The translations under genes and the position numbers were made by a program. A stretch of 64,000 bases of DNA from Burkholderia cepacia (GTDB lineage: Bacteria > Pseudomonadota > Gammaproteobacteria > Burkholderiales > Burkholderiaceae). Shown piece after piece: positions 5,707 through 12,497 of the stretch. The stretch is taken from the NCBI RefSeq assembly GCF_001718835.1, contig NZ_CP013443.1:186001-250000 (forward strand), given 5' to 3'. Each line of letters begins with the position of its first letter. Position 1 is the first letter of the stretch. The notes under the pieces are model-generated. The model had not been told where the DNA came from. It saw nothing but the letters and a program-made list of their open reading frames with translations, and did no database searches.

Positions 5707-8499
5707 TCATGCGCGGCCTCCGTGCATTGCGTCGGACGCCAGGTCTTCGCGCACGGACACGTGCAGGCCGAACGCGGCCAGGCGCTCGAGCGACACCGGC
5801 GTCAGGTACGGCACGCGGCGCATGTAGATGCGGCGCTCGACCTCCTTCTCGCCGACCACCACGCCGGCGTGCTTGAGCTGCGCCTTGAACACGCGGTCGG
5901 ACTTCACCGGCAGGCCGTTCCACTTGTCACGCAGCGCGCTCGTGTGCGCGAGGTGATCCATCACGTGCCCGGTGCGCAGCAGCAGGCAGAACTCGCCGTC
6001 GACGGTGTCGAACGTGTACGGGTGCTTGTAGTTGCCGCCGTCGATCTCCGACAGCACGGTTTCCATGATCCAGACCCATGGCTCGCGATCGGCGCTCGTC
6101 TCGGCGACGTGGCCGTTCATCTCGGCGATCAGGTCGCGCGGGAAGTCGCCCTCGCTCGGGTCCATCCCGGCGAACTCGCACAGGTAGCGCCACGCCAAGG
6201 CGACTGCCGCATAGTTGCCCGCCATGCGCCGCGCGCCGTCGTCCTCGCCGCTCGCGCGGCAGCTGGCGAGCGCCCGGTCGCGCAGCGTCGTGTACTGGTC
6301 GGCCACGGCGCGCTTGTCCAGGCCGGCGAGGAATTCGAGCCATTGCCGGACCGGGAAGCGCGGCAGGTCGTCGGGCAGCAGCGGCCCGCGCTTGCCGGTC
6401 AGCGTCGTGCGCACCAGCTTGCCGAGCAGGCTGCGCACCGGCACGTCCTCGCCGGCCAGCATCACGGGCGCGCACAACAGGTATTCCGTCATGTCGGCGC
6501 CGCGCCGCGTCACCGTGTACTGGTAGTTCTCCTGCAGCAGGCCGACGGCCTTGTCGATCACGTCCTGCCGGCGCGCGGACAGTTCCTCCCAGCCGACCGG
6601 GTGGCTCGTGTGGCTGATGCTGGTGAGGAGCCGGAATTCGGTCTGCAGCGACTGCCCTGAGAACATCGTGAACGCGAGCGAGCGTTCGAGCCGCTTGATC
6701 AGCGTCGACTTGCCCGCGCCCTTGTTCGCCTGGATCGTGAGGTGCGGCCAGAAGCCGAGCAGCGCCTTCAGGTGGCCGCCGAGCGCCCACACGAGCGGGA
6801 TCGTCGCGGCGTTCTGCCGGAACGTCGTCTGGTACGCGGCGATCACGCGGCGCGCGTCGCTGGCGAGGCCGCTCGGGAACGTCAGGTTGTGATACGGGCA
6901 CTGCTTGTCCGCTTCGGTGAAGTAGCAGTCCGGGCCTTCGTTGACGATCAGCCGGCCGTCGCGCCATGCGAGCCCGACGAAGTTCGCGGCCTGGCGCGCG
7001 CCGAGATCCGCGCCGCGCTCGAGGATGTTCACCATCCGCTTGAACGGCGCCGGCGCCCAGATCGGGCCGAACTTGCCCCACTGGTCGACGTTGTGCAGCT
7101 GGTCGTCGAGCATCACGCGGCGGATGAGCTGCGCGCCGTGGCGCGGCGCCTGCACCGACACGGCGAAGTAGACGGTCGGCGCCTGGTCGGCGTCGCCCGT
7201 CATCGTCGACGTCGCGCTCGCGACCGACACGCGGCTGATGCCGGCGATGCGGAAACCGCACAGATCAGTCATGACCGGCGTTTCGACGCCCGATTCCTCG
7301 TTGCGGTCCATCTTCGTGATGTAGCTGGTGAAGTCCGGCCGCACGCGGAAGCGCCAGTACTGCGCGAAGTCGTGCGGCGGCAGGAAGATGCGCGGCCGGC
7401 CGCGGCGCGTCGCGTCGCCGGGCAGGCCCGCGATCAGCCACGGCTCGAGCTGCTCGAGCGCGCGCGCCAGCTCGGCCGGGCCTCGCAGCTGCAGGAAGTC
7501 GTTCACGTCGTTGATCGGCTTCTGCGTCGTCTCGCCGTTCGCGAGGTCCGCGAGCCAGCCGGCCTGGTCGACCAGCACCGCGCTGACGTTCAACGCAGTG
7601 AGCCGCTCGTGCAGCGCCCACGCGGCTTCCGGGCCGGGGCGGTGGCCGGCGCGCGGGTGGCCGTCCGCGAACGGCGCGTCGTTGTCGAGGCAGATCACGA
7701 CGTGCTTGCCGCGCAGGAACGCGAAATCGATGCGCTCGACGTTCGCGAGGCCGCGCAGCGCGAGCGCGGCGGTGCCGGGCAGCGCGCAGGTGTCGACCGA
7801 CAGCGCGTTGATCGCGCTTTCGACGATGATCACGCGCTTCGCGCTGTCGAGCCGGCGCGCGTCGGCGGTCCAGCCGTAGCCGGCCTTGTCGCCCTGGGTC
7901 TGCGTCTTGACGCCGCCGTTCAGCGCGGGATCGACGTAGCGCATGTCGACCGCGACGACGCGCGCGTCGCCCGGCGCGCGCACCACGAATGCGGCGGCTG
8001 GGCCGCCGTGGCCGACTTCGCCGGCGGCGACCTTCGGGCTCGTCCACGTGTTGAAGCCGAGCGTGCGCGCGGCGATCGCGGCGTCGATCGCCGGGGCCGC
8101 GATGCCGCGGCCGCCGAGGTAGCCGCGCACGCGATCGCGTTCGGCGAAGCACCGGTCGGCGATGTACTCGACGGTGGATTTCTCGCGGCGCTCCGCCGGC
8201 GCCGGGCGCTCGGGCGGGAGGCCGTAGGCGTCGTGCAGGTAGCGCACGGCGTCGGCGACGGTGCCGCCGCGCGCATGGATCACGAGGTCGATGCACGAGC
8301 CGCCGGCGTCGGCGCTGTGGTCGCGCCAGCCGGTGCCGTGCTTCGGGTGGTTCACGTAGATCGACAGGGACGGGCTGCGGTCCTCGTGCCGCGGCGAGTG
8401 GTAGAGCGCCCGCTCGCCGCCGCGGCCGCGCTTCAGGCCGAGGCGGCCCGCGAGGTCGTGCAGGTCGATATGCCGTTTCAGTTGGTCGATCGAAGCCAT
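5707..8499 (-). CDS. Phage DNA primase/helicase (TOPRIM plus DUF927 ATPase)
   Basis: A 930-residue replication protein. Residues 1-75 form a CHC2-like primase N-terminus with the zinc-site cysteines mostly replaced (ALYHSPRHEDRSPSLSIY, GGSCIDLV). A TOPRIM domain lies at about 215-310 (RVIIVESAINALS, then VVICLDNDAPF). The C-terminal DUF927 helicase-like ATPase has Walker A ANKGAGKSTLIKRL near residue 588. Such fused proteins initiate replication of P4-like and many temperate phages. It is the largest non-tail gene of the element and is intact. Its presence is odd in an element with no capsid to fill. The start is 3 bp from the stop of the preceding small gene. Confidence 0.88.
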   Translation of the reverse strand: MASIDQLKRHIDLHDLAGRLGLKRGRGGERALYHSPRHEDRSPSLSIYVNHPKHGTGWRDHSADAGGSCIDLVIHARGGTVADAVRYLHDAYGLPPERPAPAERREKSTVEYIADRCFAERDRVRGYLGGRGIAAPAIDAAIAARTLGFNTWTSPKVAAGEVGHGGPAAAFVVRAPGDARVVAVDMRYVDPALNGGVKTQTQGDKAGYGWTADARRLDSAKRVIIVESAINALSVDTCALPGTAALALRGLANVERIDFAFLRGKHVVICLDNDAPFADGHPRAGHRPGPEAAWALHERLTALNVSAVLVDQAGWLADLANGETTQKPINDVNDFLQLRGPAELARALEQLEPWLIAGLPGDATRRGRPRIFLPPHDFAQYWRFRVRPDFTSYITKMDRNEESGVETPVMTDLCGFRIAGISRVSVASATSTMTGDADQAPTVYFAVSVQAPRHGAQLIRRVMLDDQLHNVDQWGKFGPIWAPAPFKRMVNILERGADLGARQAANFVGLAWRDGRLIVNEGPDCYFTEADKQCPYHNLTFPSGLASDARRVIAAYQTTFRQNAATIPLVWALGGHLKALLGFWPHLTIQANKGAGKSTLIKRLERSLAFTMFSGQSLQTEFRLLTSISHTSHPVGWEELSARRQDVIDKAVGLLQENYQYTVTRRGADMTEYLLCAPVMLAGEDVPVRSLLGKLVRTTLTGKRGPLLPDDLPRFPVRQWLEFLAGLDKRAVADQYTTLRDRALASCRASGEDDGARRMAGNYAAVALAWRYLCEFAGMDPSEGDFPRDLIAEMNGHVAETSADREPWVWIMETVLSEIDGGNYKHPYTFDTVDGEFCLLLRTGHVMDHLAHTSALRDKWNGLPVKSDRVFKAQLKHAGVVVGEKEVERRIYMRRVPYLTPVSLERLAAFGLHVSVREDLASDAMHGGRA

Positions 8500-8502
8500 C
8501 GT

Positions 8503-8766
8503 TTATTGCTGCTGGTCAGGTTGCTGCCGGGGGTGTTGCGCCGGATTGCCGGTCGTGGCGGGCGACGCGACGAGCGCGCGCAGCGCGGCGGCGGATTGCG
8601 GGAAGCCGAGCGCGAGGCGATCGCCGAGGGCCGCGATGAAGCAGGCGAGCGCGCGTTGCCGCGCGGCGCTGTCCGGCGGGTTGTCGAAGCTCGGCACGTC
8701 GGCGGCTGCCGCGATCGCGGCCCGCAGCGCCGTGTCGTGCGGCGCGGGTTCGAGGAAGCGGTTCAT
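8503..8766 (-). CDS. Small phage protein of unknown function
   Basis: An 87-residue protein directly upstream of the primase gene (3-bp gap), in the same leftward operon. The ATG at 8766 has GGGGAGG about 10 bases upstream. It is mostly helical and Ala-rich with a short Pro/Gln-rich end (PAQHPRQQPDQQQ). I do not recognise a family. Its place between ogr and primase suggests an early or replication accessory role. Confidence 0.65.
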   Translation of the reverse strand: MNRFLEPAPHDTALRAAIAAAADVPSFDNPPDSAARQRALACFIAALGDRLALGFPQSAAALRALVASPATTGNPAQHPRQQPDQQQ

Positions 8767-8902
8767 GCGCGCGCCTCCCCGGCGAACGTGCAGGCGGGGT
8801 GCGCCGTGCGGCGGCAAATCGAGTGGCCCGCAGGCCGCCGGACGGCGTGGCCAGGAAGGGGCGATGCAAGGGTCGGGAACATGACGTGTCCTTTTCGACG
8901 GC

Positions 8903-8941
8903 AAAAAGAAGCCCTCGCGCCGTTCAGGCGCGATGCGAGGG
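8903..8941 (-). terminator. Terminator downstream of ogr
   Basis: On the minus strand CCCTC and GCGCC arms pair with GGCGC and GAGGG with a bulge, followed by CTTCTTTTT (A-run at 8903-8907 on the plus strand). It lies about 28 bp past the ogr stop. Confidence 0.6.
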
Positions 8942-8968
8942 GCCAGGCAGGGGGCGGGGGTTAGGGCG

Positions 8969-9217
8969 TCAGACGGGCAGCTCGAGCTGCGCCGCGAGGC
9001 GCTCGCGCACGTGCGGCGAGAGCGGCAGCTGCAGCGACAGGTTCGGGATCGCGGACGGCGACAGCGTGCGCGCGAATTCCATGTTCACGACGTACGTGTG
9101 GCCGCACTCGGGGTTCGTGCACTGGAAGGTGATTTCGCGGAAGGTCAGCGACATTTCGCGGCTGCTGCGCGCGGTGGCGCGCGTGCGGCAGTGCGGGCAG
9201 CGGTTCAGGATTCGCAT
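8969..9217 (-). CDS. ogr: Ogr/Delta-type zinc-finger late gene activator
   Basis: An 82-residue protein with the Ogr/Delta zinc-binding pattern, CPHC near the N-terminus and CTNPEC about 24 residues later, followed by HTYVVNMEFARTLSPS, a signature of this family. P2 Ogr (72 aa) activates the late promoters for tail, lysis and head operons by contacting RNA polymerase alpha. Here it would switch on the leftward tail and lysis genes. The ATG at 9217 (MRILNRCPHC) is chosen over an upstream start at 9250 because it matches family length. Retention of the activator implies the tail operons are still induced as a regulon. Confidence 0.9.
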   Translation of the reverse strand: MRILNRCPHCRTRATARSSREMSLTFREITFQCTNPECGHTYVVNMEFARTLSPSAIPNLSLQLPLSPHVRERLAAQLELPV

Positions 9218-9341
9218 GGTGTCTTGCTCCGTGCGGCCGGCGCGATGCAACGTTGGCCGATTGGCGAGTGGGCGTGTGCGCGCACGTGGTCCAGAATCGA
9301 CACGTCGCGTGCGGGATCGGGGGACATGAATGCGCGCCGGT

Positions 9342-9557
9342 TCAATGGCGCGCGGTGCGCGAGCGCGGCGCGGCGATCGCGCGCAGATGGCTCGCGCCGA
9401 TGCGGATCAGCTCGCGCGCCATGCTGGAAATCGAGCGGTTGCGCTGCGCGGCGAGCTGCTCGAGCTCGCCGCGCTCGGTCGGCGTCAGCCCGACGTAGAC
9501 GGGCTTGTTCGACATCGTGCCGCGCGGCGAACGGCGTGGGCCTTTGGAGGTGGTCAT
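9342..9557 (-). CDS. Ribbon-helix-helix-like small regulator
   Basis: A 71-residue basic protein with a likely ribbon-helix-helix core: a short strand KPVYVGLTP, then the helices TERGELEQLAAQRN and SISSMARELIRIGASHL. It faces the repressor gene across a 90-bp gap, as a Cro, Apl or Cox-type early switch gene would. No Shine-Dalgarno is visible before the ATG at 9557; a TATACC box only 4 bp before it raises the possibility of leaderless translation. An internal ATG at 9515 is possible. Confidence 0.65.
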   Translation of the reverse strand: MTTSKGPRRSPRGTMSNKPVYVGLTPTERGELEQLAAQRNRSISSMARELIRIGASHLRAIAAPRSRTARH

Positions 9558-9647
9558 GGTCGGTATACTTTGTTGAGATAGTCTTGCGTTACGGTAAGGC
9601 TAGTCTAATGAGCAAAAAACGACGCGTCAATTGTTAATGGGTAATTT
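9558..9647. promoter_or_regulatory. Divergent operator/promoter region of the element's switch
   Basis: A 90-bp AT-rich gap between the divergent RHH gene and the repressor gene. It holds the near-palindrome TTACGGTAA (9589-9597) flanked by TAGTCT repeats (9580-9585 and 9601-9606), a plausible repressor operator. This is inferred from position and sequence; no known operator was matched. Confidence 0.5.
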
Positions 9648-10139
9648 ATGACACAAATCGGGAGTCGCTTGCGAGACGAGCGCTTGCGGATCGGACTCAG
9701 CCAGGATGAGTTTGCGACCGTGGGCGGCGTCGCGAGACGCTCGCAGTCCGCATACGAGTCGGACGAACGCTCTCCCGACGCGGCCTATCTGCTGGCCGTT
9801 CGCGAGATCGGCGTCGACATCGGCTACGTGCTGACCGGCGAACGGCTCGCCGTCGACGGAGCGGCGGCGGAGCAGGGCGAGCGCGACGCCGACGAGGCGG
9901 AAGTGCTCGCGATGTACCGGCAGCTCAACGAAGCCGGCAAGGCGTCGCTGCATGCGTTCCTCGCCAGCTGCATCAACACGGGCGCGATGCTGCAGACGGC
10001 GACGCCGCGGCGCGCGAAGCGCCTGTCGGAGAATCGCCGCGCGGCGCTCGACCAGCGCACCGCCGAGAACGTCGATCGCGCGATGGCCGAGCTCGAGCGG
10101 CTGAAGGCCGAGCGCGCGGGGAAGGAACCGAAGAAGTAG
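9648..10139 (+). CDS. XRE-family repressor of the element
   Basis: A 163-residue protein with an N-terminal XRE helix-turn-helix (residues about 5-62; IGSRLRDERLRIGLSQDEFA, then GGVARRSQSAYESDERSP, and a DIGYVLTGER end) and a C-terminal helical part. It has no LexA-like peptidase Ser-Lys dyad, so it is not a self-cleaving CI; relief of repression would need an antirepressor or a change in expression. It is the only rightward gene cluster with the 98-aa gene at 10509 and the best candidate for the lysogeny (tailocin-off) repressor. Confidence 0.83.
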   Translation: MTQIGSRLRDERLRIGLSQDEFATVGGVARRSQSAYESDERSPDAAYLLAVREIGVDIGYVLTGERLAVDGAAAEQGERDADEAEVLAMYRQLNEAGKASLHAFLASCINTGAMLQTATPRRAKRLSENRRAALDQRTAENVDRAMAELERLKAERAGKEPKK

Positions 10140-10508
10140 GTCGCGGCGCCGCGCGCCGGTCTGTTTGCATCCGGCTGCCGCAAGCGGCGGCCCGGCCGGC
10201 GTCGGCGTTCCCGCTTCGCCGTCGTCACGCCATCCCGGCATCGGCGAAATCCCGCCGTCCGTTCCCTTGAAATTCCTGTCGCCCGCGGACCAGGCGCATG
10301 CTCCCGCGCGCGGGCACGCGCGGGGCCGTGGCGTTCGGACGTTTCGCAAACGCATCGGATAAAATCCGAACAATCACTGTATATCCATACAGTATTGGTT
10401 TAGCATTCTGAAAGCCGGCGAGGCTGGCGATGGTGGGAAATCCGAGGCTACCCCCGTCGCGTCAGGCGGCCCCGCCGGTTGATGACTGTGTTTGTGGAGA
10501 CCGGAAGA
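10140..10508. other. Non-coding region with SOS box
   Basis: 369 bp between the repressor gene and the next small gene. It contains the small perfect hairpin TCGGAT-AAA-ATCCGA (10355-10369) and the LexA-like palindrome at 10377-10392. No gene is supported in it. Confidence 0.5.
10377..10392. promoter_or_regulatory. LexA (SOS) box
   Basis: CTGTATATCCATACAG fits CTG-N10-CAG, and the 20-bp context (CACTG...CAGTA) differs from the E. coli SOS consensus at 3 positions. It lies 117 bp before the 98-aa gene and downstream of the repressor gene. LexA at this site would couple that gene to DNA damage. Confidence 0.78.
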
Positions 10509-10805
10509 ATGAACAGCAACAGTGAGCACAACACCGGCACGATTGGCGCGTCGATGCCGGCTGATCATCACGCGGACAGCCGCGGGTCGTCGATGTTCAC
10601 CCCGCGAATCCGTACGGGCATGACCGAGGATGAGCGGGCTGACGCGCACGCGGCGATCGACACCGCGATGCAGTCGGTCGGCCAGGTGCTCGAGGCCGCG
10701 CTGCAGGCGATGGCGAACCTGCGCGATGCGCGCGCGACGTTGACGCAATGCGGCGACGGGCGGGACGCGCGCCTGAATCTCGGCGGGCAGCAGACCTCCC
10801 GCTGA
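10509..10805 (+). CDS. Small protein behind the SOS box, possible antirepressor
   Basis: A 98-residue acidic protein with a helical C-terminal half (TEDERADAHAAIDTAMQSVG onward). No family is recognised. The start at 10509 has GGAG about 11 bases upstream; an ATG at 10479 is an alternative. It is rightward like the repressor and convergent with tail gene D. In P2-like coliphage 186 a LexA-controlled gene (tum) makes the antirepressor that triggers induction; the placement of a LexA box before this gene suggests the same job. That is inference from layout only. Confidence 0.6.
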   Translation: MNSNSEHNTGTIGASMPADHHADSRGSSMFTPRIRTGMTEDERADAHAAIDTAMQSVGQVLEAALQAMANLRDARATLTQCGDGRDARLNLGGQQTSR

Positions 10806-10936
10806 GCCGCGGTCATGCCCGGCGCCGTCGCGACCGGTCGCGCGACGGCGCCAGGAATCGCCACGCAGGCCGGCTTTCCGTCCGGCCCCTCCTTCCTTTC
10901 CTTCCGCCCGATCCGGGCCGCGCATCCGGCGCCGCG

Positions 10937-12016
10937 CTAGTGCTTGCCGGACGCCGCGCCACCTTGTTTCTTCTTCGAATCCTTGCGCACCTCGAGCTCG
11001 AGCTCCGTCGTGAAGCCTTCGCTGCCGAGCTTGTGCGTCGCCTTCTTCACGAGCCACGGCGTGTCGTCGATTTCCGGCTTGAAGCCCGACACGGTGACGG
11101 GCATCTCGGGAAACAGCTCGGGCCGCCCGAGCGCGAGCGTGTAGTTCAGCGTCGCCTGCTGGCGCTGGATGCGCGCGTATTCGGCCTGCGCCGCCGCGCG
11201 CGCTTCCGCTTCGGTCGCATAGTCCTGCGGCAGCACCTTCGTGTTCCTGGCCTTCTCGTCGCCGACCGCCACCGACTTGCGCTGCGCCTTGCCGTTCGAA
11301 TGGTAGTGCGCGCGCACGGCCGCGTAGCTGTCGCGCTCCACGATCCTGTAGTGATGCTGGTCGCCGCTCGCGCGCGTGAGCGGCAGCACGTCGAGCGGCT
11401 TGCCGCTCGCCGTCTTGCCGCCGCCGATCGGCAGGAACAGCAGATGGCGGGTCTTCACGGTCATCACGGCGTCGTAGCGCTTCGCGAGGCGCGTCAGGAA
11501 CGACATGTCGGATTCGTGCGTCTGGTCGATGTGGTCGATCAGGATCTGCGCGAGCGTCGCGTCGACCGTCGGCTTCAGCCCGTGGCGCGCGGCGATCGCC
11601 TGCACGATCGCGCCGATCGTCTGCCGGTGCCAGCTTTTTTCCCGGCGCTCGTGCATGCGGTTCGTCATCGACGCCGAGCGCGCCTTGATCGTGATGATGT
11701 CCGGCGCGCCGCTGTGCTCGACCTGGTCCACGGTGAACGTGCCCTTGTCGACGAGCGGCTCGCCGACCCAGCCGATCGACACCGCGATGTTCGCGCCGCG
11801 CAGCGGAATCGCGAACGTGTTCTGCGTGTCGTCGATCACGAGGTCGAGCATGTCGGCCTCGTCCGCGCGCGATTCCGCCAGCGACAGGCTGACGAGGTTC
11901 GGCGCGATCAGGCGCGACAGGTCGCGGCCGTCGAGCGTGATCCGGTAGTCGGCCTGCGGCTGCGTGCGTCCGGTGCGGGTCGGCCGTTCGCCCGGCTTGC
12001 AATCGAACGTGCTCAT
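10937..12016 (-). CDS. D: Tail protein D (late control protein), baseplate hub
   Basis: A 359-residue homologue of P2 gpD, the VgrG/gp27-like hub protein of the central baseplate. Typical features are an N-terminal hub fold (PQADYRITLDGRDLSRLIAP), HESDMSFLTRLAKRYDAVM in the middle and GSEGFTTELELEV near the C-terminus. The length matches P2 gpD (387 aa) closely. Its ATG overlaps the stop of U in ATGA, so the two are translationally coupled. It ends the leftward T-U-D group. Confidence 0.92.
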   Translation of the reverse strand: MSTFDCKPGERPTRTGRTQPQADYRITLDGRDLSRLIAPNLVSLSLAESRADEADMLDLVIDDTQNTFAIPLRGANIAVSIGWVGEPLVDKGTFTVDQVEHSGAPDIITIKARSASMTNRMHERREKSWHRQTIGAIVQAIAARHGLKPTVDATLAQILIDHIDQTHESDMSFLTRLAKRYDAVMTVKTRHLLFLPIGGGKTASGKPLDVLPLTRASGDQHHYRIVERDSYAAVRAHYHSNGKAQRKSVAVGDEKARNTKVLPQDYATEAEARAAAQAEYARIQRQQATLNYTLALGRPELFPEMPVTVSGFKPEIDDTPWLVKKATHKLGSEGFTTELELEVRKDSKKKQGGAASGKH

Positions 12017-12468
12017 CGTTGGGCCGCTCCGCCGTCTTCGTTGGCCGGCGCGCCGTCGTCTTCCGCCGGCGGCGCTTCGGCCAGCACGCCGTCGTCGACG
12101 CGCTTGAGCGTCAGCGTGAAGTCGATCTTGCGCGGCACGCCTTCCTTCGTGTGATACGTGCCCGTCACGCTCAGGTTGTCGATGATGTACGCGCCATAGA
12201 CGTAGCCGTTGCCGTCGACGAGCACGTACGCGTCGCCGACGTCGCCCATCCGCGCGAGCGTCTCGATCGACGCGATCTCGCCGATGCCGTTCTCGGGCGC
12301 GACCGTGCCGCTGAGGGTGATCGTGTCGTCGCCGGCGCCGGTGTACTGGCTCGCGTCGCGCACGCCGATGCGCGCGGTGGCGCGGTGCTTCCAGTTGCGC
12401 TGGCGCTGGAGCTGGTGGTACGGCGCGGTCGCCAGGCTGAAAACGAACTGGTCGAGCGACATCATCAT
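12013..12468 (-). CDS. U: Tail protein U (tail terminator-like)
   Basis: A 151-residue homologue of P2 gpU. The core DDTITLSGTVAPENGIGEIA and later GYVYGAYIIDNLSVTGTYHT is characteristic. Three ATGs in a row open the gene (12468, 12465, 12462); the first has AGGA about 12 bases upstream. The C-terminus adds an acidic Pro/Ala tail (PPAEDDGAPANEDGG) beyond the P2 length, inside the overlap-coupled end. gpU acts at the head-proximal tail end in P2; in a headless particle it could cap the tube. Confidence 0.87.
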   Translation of the reverse strand: MMMSLDQFVFSLATAPYHQLQRQRNWKHRATARIGVRDASQYTGAGDDTITLSGTVAPENGIGEIASIETLARMGDVGDAYVLVDGNGYVYGAYIIDNLSVTGTYHTKEGVPRKIDFTLTLKRVDDGVLAEAPPAEDDGAPANEDGGAAQR

Positions 12469-12497
12469 GGCGGGTTTCCTTTCGTTGAAGCGGACAA

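Noticed and set aside
6742..8964. A 740-codon open frame on the plus strand opposite the primase gene
   Set aside because: High-G+C shadow of the primase frame: Arg/Ala/Val-rich, no domain, while the minus strand has TOPRIM and Walker motifs.
9627..10373. A minus-strand 248-codon frame opposite the repressor
   Set aside because: Shadow of the XRE repressor gene; no motif.
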